A stretch of DNA of 64,000 nucleotides, taken from NCBI GenBank assembly GCA_026914155.1, contig JAPPGH010000050.1, positions 62,001 to 126,000 of the forward strand, read 5' to 3'. A model generated the notes under the pieces. It saw only the letters and a program-made list of their open reading frames with translations, did not search any database and had not been told where the DNA came from. Each line of letters opens with the position of its first letter. Positions within the stretch are counted from its first letter, which is position 1. Positions 57,370-64,000 of the stretch are shown here, in pieces. This stretch comes from Candidatus Palauibacter rhopaloidicola. GTDB taxonomy: Bacteria > Gemmatimonadota > Gemmatimonadetes > Palauibacterales > Palauibacteraceae. The position numbers were made by a program, and so were the translations under genes.

Positions 57370-58743
57370 ATGTCCGATTTCGTTGCCCATATCGATCGCG
57401 AACTCGCGAGGTTCCACGACGAACTGGAGACCTTCCTCCGCATCCCCAGCGTCAGCACCGATCCCGAGCATGCGGGCGATGTCCACGCCTGCGCGGACTG
57501 GGTCGCCGAGCACCTCCTCGCGGCGGGGATGCACGAGGCCGAGGTCATCGAAACCGGGGGGCATCCCATCGTCGTCGGCGAACGGATCCACGCCGACGAG
57601 GCACCGACCGTCCTCGTATACGGGCACTACGACGTGCAGCCCTCGGAGCCCGACGACTTGTGGACGAGCCCGCCGTTCGAACCGGCGGTCCGCGACGGCC
57701 GCCTGTACGCCCGCGGCTCGATCGACGACAAGGGGCAGGTCCACATGCACATCAAGGCGCTCGAAACGCGCCTCGCGTCCGGGGCGGAGGTCCCCGTCAA
57801 TCTCAAGTTCGTGATCGAGGGCGAGGAGGAGGTGGGAAGCCGCCACCTCGCGGCGTTCCTCCACGAGCACGCCGAGCGGCTTGCCTGCGACGCGATCCTC
57901 GTCAGCGACACCGGCATGTTCTCCCCCGAGTTGCCGTGCATCACGACCGGGCTGCGCGGCATCGTCTACACCGAGATCAACGTCCATGGCCCTCGGTCGG
58001 ACCTTCATTCCGGCACCTACGGCGGCGCGGTGGTGAACCCTGCCAACGCCCTGGCCGCCATCCTCGCCGGCCTCCGGGACGAGCACGGCCGGGCCACCGT
58101 GCCGGGATACTACGATGCGGTCCGACCCATCAGCCCCCGCGAACGCGCCGATCTCGAACGCCTCCCCATGGATGAGGAGACGCTGCGGACGGGCGTCGGA
58201 GCGCCGGCCCTCGGCGGGGAAGCCGGGTTCTCGGCGCTGGAGCGGCTCTGGTACCGCCCCACGCTCGACGTGAACGGGCTGCTCAGCGGCTTCACGGGCG
58301 AAGGGTCGAAAACCGTCCTCCCCTCGCACGCGATGGCGAAGGTGTCGATGCGGCTGGTACCGGATCAGGATCCGGCGCAGGTGGTCGAGGCCTTCGAGGC
58401 CCGCGTCCGCGGACTCGCGCCGGAGGGCGTGACGGTCGAGATCAAGCGCTCGCACGGCGGCGCCCCGTGGGTGGCCGACACCGAGCATCCCATCTTCGAC
58501 GCCGCCTCCGCAGCGCTGGAGTCGGGGTTCGGCGCCCAGCCCGCGTACATCCGCGAGGGCGGCTCGATCCCCATCGTGCAGGAATTCGAGGAGACGTTCG
58601 GCGCTCCCGCGCTCCTCATCGGCTTCGCGCTTCCCGGCTGCAACATGCATGCGCCGGACGAGTGGATCGATCTCGGCGTCTACCGAAAGGGGATCGCGGC
58701 CCTCGCCGACCTCTACGGCCGCCTCGCCGACCCGTTGACCTAG
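57370..58743 (+). CDS. M20-family dipeptidase
   Basis: This 457-aa zinc peptidase of the M20 family has TVLVYGHYDVQPSEPDDLW (first metal His/Asp), LYARGSIDDKGQVHMHI, KFVIEGEEEVGSRHL (catalytic Glu and metal Glu), a central lid domain with RSDLHSGTYGGAV, and the last metal His in PGCNMHAPDEW. It matches cytosolic dipeptidases of the PepV/CNDP-like group. ATG 57370 has AGGAG at ideal spacing. It probably recycles dipeptides, possibly from the exported peptidases nearby. Confidence 0.93.
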   Translation: MSDFVAHIDRELARFHDELETFLRIPSVSTDPEHAGDVHACADWVAEHLLAAGMHEAEVIETGGHPIVVGERIHADEAPTVLVYGHYDVQPSEPDDLWTSPPFEPAVRDGRLYARGSIDDKGQVHMHIKALETRLASGAEVPVNLKFVIEGEEEVGSRHLAAFLHEHAERLACDAILVSDTGMFSPELPCITTGLRGIVYTEINVHGPRSDLHSGTYGGAVVNPANALAAILAGLRDEHGRATVPGYYDAVRPISPRERADLERLPMDEETLRTGVGAPALGGEAGFSALERLWYRPTLDVNGLLSGFTGEGSKTVLPSHAMAKVSMRLVPDQDPAQVVEAFEARVRGLAPEGVTVEIKRSHGGAPWVADTEHPIFDAASAALESGFGAQPAYIREGGSIPIVQEFEETFGAPALLIGFALPGCNMHAPDEWIDLGVYRKGIAALADLYGRLADPLT

Positions 58744-58777
58744 CAGCCCGTGGCAGGGCCCCGCCGCCGCCGCGGGT

Positions 58778-59245
58778 TCAGGCGACGGGTACGACGTCGA
58801 GTTCCGTCGTGATCTCGATGCAGCCGGAGAGCGTTCGGTAGACCGGACACTTCGGCGGATGGGCCTCGAACGCGCGCTGGATCGCGTCGGCGTGCGCCTC
58901 GTCCGCCAGGAGCCGATATCGGGCGCGGATCCTTCGGATCACGAGCACGCCGTCGTCCGTCTCGACCTCGCCCTCCACGTTCGCCACCAACCGTCCTTCA
59001 TCCGCCTTTACGCCGCGCGCTTCCAGCGCGCCCCCGAAGGTTCCGGCCAGTCAGCCGCCGGTCGCGGCGATCACATAGTCGAGTGTCGTGGCGACGTCGC
59101 GTTGGTCGCGGACCCCGTAGTACTCGGCGATCGCGGAATGGACGCCGAACTCGACCGGCCCGCCCGTGGCCGGGATCTCCGCCGTGCGGTATGGCCCCTT
59201 CTGCCGCACGATCCTCACGTGCGAGCGGTAGACGACTTCACTCAT
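58778..59245 (-). CDS. OsmC-family peroxidase with selenocysteine at the peroxidatic site
   Basis: This 155-aa OsmC/YhfA-type protein is one frame only if the TGA at 59051-59053 is read as Sec65: DYVIAATGG-U-LAGTFGGALEA. That is the position of the peroxidatic Cys of OsmC proteins, which reduce organic hydroperoxides. The resolving Cys133 in PPKCPVYRTL is kept. Selenocysteine OsmC-like proteins are known, so this is a selenoprotein rather than a broken gene. The ATG overlaps the NUDIX stop (ATGA). A SECIS hairpin follows the TGA. It is the last gene of the suf-rsgA-NUDIX-osmC series. Confidence 0.9.
59015..59053 (-). promoter_or_regulatory. Bacterial SECIS element of osmC, with UGA codon
   Basis: On the minus strand the UGA (59051-59053) is followed by 25 nt up to the end of the arm GCGCGC (59026-59031), which pairs perfectly with GCGCGC (59015-59020) around UGGAA. 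A loop beginning within about 16-37 nt of the UGA with G in its first two bases fits the bacterial SECIS rule as I recall it. Confidence 0.75.
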
Positions 59246-59838
59246 CGGCTGGTTCTCTCCATGATGATGTTGAGGAAATTCATGACGACGCGGTGCGTGA
59301 GTCCCCAAATGGCGTCGCCCTCGTACAAGATGGAAGGCCACACGTGTTCCCGGCCACCGTCCGGGTAGCGGATCTCGGAGCGCAGAGACGGGTCGCGCAG
59401 CGCGCCGAGCGGGGCCCACACGTGATACTGCACCTCCGCGTTGGTCGAGACCCGGACGTCCTCCCCGTGCCAGGCGACGAAGGGCGAGATGAGGATGGAC
59501 GGGATCCGGCGCGTCACCGGGTGCAGATCGTCGAGCCGCCCGAGGAACCCGCCACGGGGAAGGTCGAGCCCCACTTCCTCGCGCAACTCGCGGCGCGCGG
59601 TCTCCAGGAGGTCCGCGTCCGCCGCGTCCCGGTGTCCGCCGGGTAGCGCCATGTGGCCGGACCACGGGTCGCCGGGGACCTCCGCCCGCCGGACGAAGAG
59701 CACCTCCAGCTCCCGGCCCCGCGGACGCAGCACCAGCGTCACGGCCGCGTGACGCTCCGCCGCCTCGGCCTCGACGACGGTGTGGCCGGCCGCCGCCAGC
59801 CGACGCGCGACCCGCCCCGCGCTCCAGCCCTTGCTCAC
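59242..59838 (-). CDS. NUDIX hydrolase, CoA pyrophosphatase-like
   Basis: This 198-aa protein has ALPGGHRDAADADLLETARR followed by ELREEVGLDL, a NUDIX box of the CoA pyrophosphatase type, plus RIPSILISPFVAWHG after the box. The substrate could be CoA, acyl-CoA or ADP-ribose-like compounds. GTG 59838 overlaps the RsgA stop (GTGA), and the end overlaps the OsmC start, so it is tightly coupled within the operon. Confidence 0.88.
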   Translation of the reverse strand: MSKGWSAGRVARRLAAAGHTVVEAEAAERHAAVTLVLRPRGRELEVLFVRRAEVPGDPWSGHMALPGGHRDAADADLLETARRELREEVGLDLPRGGFLGRLDDLHPVTRRIPSILISPFVAWHGEDVRVSTNAEVQYHVWAPLGALRDPSLRSEIRYPDGGREHVWPSILYEGDAIWGLTHRVVMNFLNIIMERTSR

Positions 59839-60746
59839 CGACCCTTCTCCGCTTCGTCGAGGAGCCGCAGGTAGCTCTCCAGCCGCCGGGGCCGGATCTC
59901 CCCATCCTCGACGGCCGCGCGAACCGCGCAATCCGGCTCCACTCGATGTCGGCAGTCCGCGAACCGGCAGCCCTCGCCCGCCGCGGCGATCTCTACGAAG
60001 CCCCCCGGAAGTTCCGCCGGATCCAGCCCCCACAGCGCCAGGTACTGCAGGCCGGGCGTGTCCGCGACGTAGCCGCCGCCCGGGTATCGATAGAGCGCCG
60101 AAGCCACCGTCGTGTGCCGCCCGCGTCCCCGCCGCTCGCTGATCTCGCCCACGCGCAGGTCGAGTTTCGGGACGAGCGCGTTCAGCAGGCTGGACTTCCC
60201 CACTCCCGACTGCCCGCTGAGGACCGTGATCCGCCCGGTGAGGCGGCCGGCGAGCGCCGTCAGTCCGGCCCCCGACTCGGCGCTCATCGGCAGCGTCTCC
60301 ACGCCGAGCGCTGCGTACTGCCCGAGGCCGTCACCGGACGCGGGCTCCCCGAGGTCCGTCTTGTTCACGACGAGGAAGGCGTCAATGCCGCTCAGCGCCG
60401 CGAGCGCGAGCAGTCGGTCCACCATGAGGAAATCGGGATCGGGCGCCGTCACCGAAACGACGACAGCGACCTGGTCCACGTTCGCGACGATCACCTGTTC
60501 GCGCCGCTTGGAGACGCCGTGCCGGGAGAGGGCCCCGCTTCGCGCGCGGAGCCGGACGATCCGCATCTCATCGCCGACGCGTTCCAGTTCGACAAGGTCG
60601 CCGACCGAAACGATGCGCGAATCCGTTCGCTTCAGGCGTCCGCGCAGCGACGCCTGCACCACGGTCGTGGAATCGTCCACGTGATAGACCCCACCCGCGA
60701 TCCGCAGCACGCGGCCGACGGCAGCGGAGGGGCCACCGGATGTCAC
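59835..60746 (-). CDS. rsgA: Ribosome small subunit-dependent GTPase A
   Basis: RsgA (YjeQ) is a circularly permuted GTPase that aids late 30S maturation. The 303-aa protein has an N-terminal OB fold, then G4 (FLVVNKTDLGEP), G1 (VLSGQSGVGKSSLLNAL) and G3 (VADTPGLQYL), the permuted order that defines the family, and a C-terminal zinc site (GCRFADCRHRVEPDCAV). GTG 60746 overlaps the SufU stop. A suf operon is an uncommon setting for this gene. Confidence 0.96.
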   Translation of the reverse strand: MTSGGPSAAVGRVLRIAGGVYHVDDSTTVVQASLRGRLKRTDSRIVSVGDLVELERVGDEMRIVRLRARSGALSRHGVSKRREQVIVANVDQVAVVVSVTAPDPDFLMVDRLLALAALSGIDAFLVVNKTDLGEPASGDGLGQYAALGVETLPMSAESGAGLTALAGRLTGRITVLSGQSGVGKSSLLNALVPKLDLRVGEISERRGRGRHTTVASALYRYPGGGYVADTPGLQYLALWGLDPAELPGGFVEIAAAGEGCRFADCRHRVEPDCAVRAAVEDGEIRPRRLESYLRLLDEAEKGR

Positions 60747-61240
60747 GCCGAGCCGCGGTCTTCGTCCGTCCCGTCCCCCAGCTCCTCGAGACAGTTCCAC
60801 GCCAGCAGCGCGCACTTGATGCGGACCGGGAACTTCGAGACCCCCGCCAGCGTGCGCAGATCGCCGAGCTCGTCGTCCGACAGCAGCGCTTCGTCTCCGT
60901 GCAGGAGGTGCGTGAACTTCCCTGAGAGTTCCAGCGCCTGATCGAGCGACTTCCCCCGCACGCGTCCCGTGAGCATCGACGCGGACGCGAGGCTGATCGA
61001 GCACCCGCGGCCCAGGAAGCGCGCCTCGACGATGCTCCCCCCCTCGACGCGCAACATGAGTTCGATCACGTCGCCGCAGAGCGGATTGTTCATCGTGATC
61101 GCGTGCGTGGCTTCGTCCAGATGCCCCTTGTTCCGGGGTTTCCGGTAGTGGTCGAGGATGACTTCCTGGTACAGCTGGTTGAGCGACGACGGGATTTCCC
61201 GGTCGATGGTCCCGGGCGCTCCGGAACGGGGTTCGATCAT
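60743..61240 (-). CDS. sufU: SufU-type Fe-S scaffold/sulfur transfer protein
   Basis: SufU accepts persulfide from SufS for Fe-S assembly. The 165-aa protein has NQLYQEVILDHYRKPRNKG, NPLCGDVIELML, a second Cys in GRGCSISLASASML and a third in RIKCALLAWNCLE, the zinc/sulfur-relay set of SufU. It follows sufS in the same operon, the usual order. The start ATG overlaps nothing but follows the sufS stop by 4 bp. Confidence 0.95.
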   Translation of the reverse strand: MIEPRSGAPGTIDREIPSSLNQLYQEVILDHYRKPRNKGHLDEATHAITMNNPLCGDVIELMLRVEGGSIVEARFLGRGCSISLASASMLTGRVRGKSLDQALELSGKFTHLLHGDEALLSDDELGDLRTLAGVSKFPVRIKCALLAWNCLEELGDGTDEDRGSA

Positions 61241-61244
61241 CGGC

Positions 61245-62585
61245 TCAGGCCAGTCCGCCGAAGACTTCGGCCGCCAGGGCGAGGCCGTCGCACAGCGCGT
61301 CGATCTCCCGCGGCGAATTGTAGAAGTAGAAGCTCGCCCGGGCCGTGGCGCTGAGCCCGTAGTGGTCCATCAGCGGCTGGTTGCAATGGTGCCCCGCCCG
61401 GATCGCGATGCCCCGCTGGTCGAGGATGGTGGAGAGGTCGTGCGGATGTACGTCGCCGTACGTGAAGGAGAAGACCGCGGTCCGCTCCTCGCGGGGGCCG
61501 TACAGCCGAAGCCCTTCGATCTCGTCGAGCCGCTCGAGAGCGGCGTGCTTCAGGGCGTCCTCGTGCGCCGCGATCGCCTCCGACCCGAGGTCCGCGAGAA
61601 AGCGGGCGGCTTCGCCGAAGCCCACGACACCCGAGATGTTGGGCGTTCCGGCCTCGAACTTGTGCGGGACCTTCGCCCACGAAGATCCTTCGAGCTTCAC
61701 GTCCGAGATCATCTCGCCCCCACCCTGGTACGGAGGCATCTCCTCCAGCAGTTCGCGCCTGGCCCACAGCGCCCCGACCCCGGTGGGACCGCACATCTTG
61801 TGGCTGCTGAACGCGTAGAAGTCGCACCCGGTCTTCGAGACGTCGGTCAGCATGTGGGGCGCGGCCTGCGCGCCGTCGATGAGCGTCAGCGCCCCGGCCG
61901 CGTGCGCCCGGTCCACGATTTCCCGGATCGGATTGACCGTCCCGAGGCTGTTGGAGACGTGCGTACAGGCGACCAGCCGGGTTCGCTTCCCGAGCAGCCG
62001 GTCGAAGTCGTCCAGATCGAGCGTGCCCCCGGGCGTGACGTCGACGAAGCGGAGACTGCACCCCGTGCGGCCCGCGAGCAGTTGCCACGGCACGAGGTTC
62101 GAGTGGTGCTCCATCTTCGTGAGCACGATCTCGTCGCCCGCGCCGATGAACGCGTCCCCCCAGCTTGACGCGACGAGGTTCACCGCCTCCGTCGTGCCGC
62201 GCGTGAAGACGATCTCCGCCGGGTCCGTCGTGCCCGCGTGCGCCGCCACCGAACGCCGCGCACCCTCGTAGGCCTCCGTCGCCTCCGCGCTGAGCTGATG
62301 CACGCCGCGGTGCACGTTCGCGTGCTCCCGGCGCAGGTAGCGCTCGACCCGGTTCAGGACGCGGAGCGGCTGCTGCGAGCTTGCCGCGTTGTCCAGGTAG
62401 GCCAGGGGGTGGCCGTTGACTTCCCTCGACAGAATGGGGAACTGGGCCCGGACCGCGGCGAGATCCCAGCCGCCGTCGTCCGACGCCTCACCCGCATCGC
62501 GGCGACCGCCCGACGCGGAAGGACCCCGGGACGCCGGCACGCTTGTCGCGCGCATCGTATCCGTCATCTCCGCCGTCTCCGCCAT
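61245..62585 (-). CDS. sufS: Cysteine desulfurase SufS
   Basis: SufS is the PLP-dependent desulfurase that supplies sulfur to SUF. The 446-aa protein has a low-complexity N-terminal tail of about 40 residues, then FPILSREVNGHPLAYLDNAA, FTRGTTEAVNLVA, MEHHSNLVPW, the PLP lysine in FSSHKMCGPTGVG and the catalytic Cys in IRAGHHCNQPLM. The N-tail is longer than usual; the ATG at 62583-62585 and internal ATGs are possible starts. It is followed by sufU. Confidence 0.95.
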   Translation of the reverse strand: MAETAEMTDTMRATSVPASRGPSASGGRRDAGEASDDGGWDLAAVRAQFPILSREVNGHPLAYLDNAASSQQPLRVLNRVERYLRREHANVHRGVHQLSAEATEAYEGARRSVAAHAGTTDPAEIVFTRGTTEAVNLVASSWGDAFIGAGDEIVLTKMEHHSNLVPWQLLAGRTGCSLRFVDVTPGGTLDLDDFDRLLGKRTRLVACTHVSNSLGTVNPIREIVDRAHAAGALTLIDGAQAAPHMLTDVSKTGCDFYAFSSHKMCGPTGVGALWARRELLEEMPPYQGGGEMISDVKLEGSSWAKVPHKFEAGTPNISGVVGFGEAARFLADLGSEAIAAHEDALKHAALERLDEIEGLRLYGPREERTAVFSFTYGDVHPHDLSTILDQRGIAIRAGHHCNQPLMDHYGLSATARASFYFYNSPREIDALCDGLALAAEVFGGLA

Positions 62586-62601
62586 CGGCCCCGGATCCCG
62601 C

Positions 62602-62913
62602 TCAGCCGAGGTCGACCTGAATGTCGTCCCCGTCGATTCGCACGTCGAAGCGCCGGACCGGCATGACGGCTGGAAGCGCCCTCGGCGCGCCGGTCGCGAG
62701 ATCGAAGCGCGCCCCGTGGAGGAGACAGGTGATCTCGCCCGCCTCGACCTCGCCGTCCGAGAGCGGGAACTCTTCGTGGGAGCAGCAGTCCTCGAGCGCG
62801 TAGACCTCGCCTCCGCTCCGGATGAGCGCGATCGCAAGGTCCCCGGCCATCACCCCGCACGTCCCGTTCTCCGGTACATCGTCGACCCTGGCCACCGTGA
62901 CGAATCGGCTCAT
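62602..62913 (-). CDS. Rieske-type 2Fe-2S ferredoxin of the suf operon
   Basis: This 103-aa soluble protein has the two Rieske ligand pairs, CCSHEEFPLS and CLLHGARFD (C-x-H ... C-x2-H), in a small beta domain like non-heme ferredoxins of dioxygenase systems (BphA3/NirD type). Such ferredoxins recur in suf operons, where they may donate electrons or serve as a substrate. It sits between sufD and sufS with a 4-bp overlap with sufD. Confidence 0.92.
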   Translation of the reverse strand: MSRFVTVARVDDVPENGTCGVMAGDLAIALIRSGGEVYALEDCCSHEEFPLSDGEVEAGEITCLLHGARFDLATGAPRALPAVMPVRRFDVRIDGDDIQVDLG

Positions 62914-64000
62914 AGCCCGATCTTCTCCTCGATCGCTGCGCGTACGCGCGCCCGCACCCCCTCCATTGGAAGGCGCCCCAGAACCTCGTCGAAGAACCCG
63001 AACACGAGCAGGCGCTCGGCCTGGCGCCGCGTGAGGCCGCGGCTCATCAGGTAGAAGAGTTGTCCGTCCTCCACCTGCCCGATCGTCGCCCCGTGCGAGC
63101 AGCGCACGTCGTCGGCCTCGATCTCGAGGTTCGGAAGCGCGGAGGCATGGGAGCCCTCGCTCAGGAGCAGGTTGCGGTTCGTCTGGTAGGCGTCCGTGAG
63201 CTGGGCGCCCTTGTCGACCCGGATCAGCCCGCGGAAGACGCTCGACCCCGAGTCCGTCAGGGCCCCCTTGAACAGCAGGTCGCTGTGCGCGTGCGGCGCC
63301 GCGTGATGCTGCAGCGTGTGGTGGTCGAAGTGCTGGTCGGAGTCGCCGAACCAGAGCGCGAGCATCTGGCTGTCGCTTCCGGGCCCGTCGAGACGGCTCG
63401 TAACGTCCGCCCGCGAAAGGTCGCCGCCCAGCGTGACGTTGAAGGTCACGATACGCGAGTCGCGGCCCGCGACGACGTGCTGGGTCGAGAACCGCTTCAC
63501 GCCCCGGCCGAAGCGCTGGAGCGCGACGTACTCGATACCCGCGCCCGCTTCCCCCGTGATCGTCGCTCCGTGCAGCGAGACAGTCTCGGCTTCGAGATCG
63601 TCGGAGAGGAACTCGTCGATCACCGACGCCCGCGCGCCCTGCTCACCGTACACGAACGAATGCGCGGAGGAGAGTGTGCCCGCCCGCTCGACGATGTGAA
63701 ACGCGTGGATCGGCGCCGGCATCTCCACCCCGCGCGGCACGTGGAGAAAGTAGCCGCCGCCCAGGAGGGCGAGGTGCAGCGCCCAGAGCTTCTCCTCGGC
63801 GGGGCCCGTCTGTGCCTCGAACAGCGCGCGCCTCAACACCTCCGGGTGCCGGTCGGCCGCGTCCCGGATCGAGCACAGGACCACGCCGCTCCGCGCCACC
63901 TCGGGTTCGAGTTCGAGATGCGCGACGCGCCCCTCCCGCAGCACGACGACGCCCGCCCGCTCGCCGGAGCGCCCGAGCACTTCGCGCACGTCCGCCGACA
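62910..64000 (-). CDS. sufD: Fe-S assembly protein SufD, N-terminus beyond window
   Basis: SufD belongs to the SufBCD scaffold. The visible part, about 362 residues, has the SufB/D right-handed beta-helix with FLHVPRGVEMPAPI, DEFLSDD, a central SRIVTFNVTLGGDLSRADV, DHHTLQHHAAPHAHSDLLFKG split across strands, DAYQTNRNLLLSEGSHA and the ending DVRCSHGATIGQVEDGQLFYL. Family members are about 430 aa and the frame is open to the right edge, so the start lies outside. sufB and sufC presumably precede it. Confidence 0.95.
   Translation of the reverse strand, partial: SADVREVLGRSGERAGVVVLREGRVAHLELEPEVARSGVVLCSIRDAADRHPEVLRRALFEAQTGPAEEKLWALHLALLGGGYFLHVPRGVEMPAPIHAFHIVERAGTLSSAHSFVYGEQGARASVIDEFLSDDLEAETVSLHGATITGEAGAGIEYVALQRFGRGVKRFSTQHVVAGRDSRIVTFNVTLGGDLSRADVTSRLDGPGSDSQMLALWFGDSDQHFDHHTLQHHAAPHAHSDLLFKGALTDSGSSVFRGLIRVDKGAQLTDAYQTNRNLLLSEGSHASALPNLEIEADDVRCSHGATIGQVEDGQLFYLMSRGLTRRQAERLLVFGFFDEVLGRLPMEGVRARVRAAIEEKIGL

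Overview
This is a 64 kb stretch of a GC-rich chromosome that includes the replication and partition locus of a diderm (two-membrane) bacterium. No single gene fixes the phylum. The gene mix (serine palmitoyltransferase resembling the Bacteroidetes type, ECF sigma factors, DUF1207, lineage-specific outer-membrane proteins, GTG/TTG starts, extreme GC third positions) fits the FCB side of the tree, and Gemmatimonadota is my best guess. There are no rRNA or tRNA genes, CRISPR arrays, phage genes or insertion sequences. Almost everything is housekeeping or conserved accessory metabolism in tight operons.

Layout. 1-1.4 kb: glycine cleavage genes (gcvP cut by the left edge, gcvH) and a DUF1707/LiaF-like gene. 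1.5-1.75 kb: a short transcript-like element with a very strong ribosome-binding sequence and a terminator. 1.8-5.9 kb: dapF, mutY, then a minus-strand set of MBL hydrolase, NUDIX hydrolase and Yip1-type membrane protein. 5.9-17.4 kb: origin-proximal core: dnaN and dnaA on minus, rpmH-rnpA-yidD-yidC on plus, DUF1207, an Fpg-like gene, pyrF, two perfect parS sites, then parA-parB-M23 peptidase-bactofilin. 17.5-19.3 kb: Ca/Na antiporter and an AbrB/PIN toxin-antitoxin-like pair. 19.3-26.3 kb: TCA/respiratory block sdhCAB with 2-oxoacid dehydrogenase E1-beta and E2, and ygfZ. 26.4-28.9 kb: outer-membrane barrel plus OmpA-type lipoprotein, and an SDR. 29-31 kb: a domain-permuted aconitase-family enzyme. 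31-36.6 kb: NAD-type formate dehydrogenase (fdhA, a fused fdsG-fdsB gene, fdhD). 36.7-38.1 kb: a flavin disulfide oxidoreductase. 38.2-42.5 kb: a four-gene operon matching bacterial ceramide synthesis (Spt, CerS-type acyltransferase, CerR-type reductase, PAP2-type enzyme), followed by an ECF sigma/anti-sigma/PDZ operon. 44.9-46.6 kb: a His-rich exported protein and a Met-rich outer-membrane protein, probably metal related. 46.8-53.5 kb: icd, an M16 peptidase and an S9 peptidase. 53.7-58.7 kb: membrane and outer-membrane proteins, VOC protein, diaminopropionate ammonia-lyase-like enzyme, M20 dipeptidase. 58.8-64 kb: a minus-strand suf operon (sufD, Rieske ferredoxin, sufS, sufU) running into rsgA, a NUDIX gene and an OsmC gene.

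Main discovery. Two unrelated genes carry an in-frame TGA exactly where their families have a catalytic Cys/Sec, and each TGA is followed by a bacterial-type SECIS hairpin: fdhA (31046-33769, TGA at 32672-32674) and osmC (58778-59245, TGA at 59051-59053). Each would be split in two or truncated by routine gene calling. The genome should therefore decode UGA as selenocysteine, although selA/B/C/D are not in this window. The second result is the ceramide operon at 38.2-42.5 kb, which predicts sphingolipids in the outer envelope and sits directly upstream of an envelope-stress-type sigma factor operon.

Together the genes describe an aerobic heterotroph with a TCA cycle (SDH, ICD, an aconitase-family enzyme, an oxoacid dehydrogenase), formate oxidation to NADH, SUF iron-sulfur assembly, extensive exported proteolysis and a sphingolipid-containing outer membrane.
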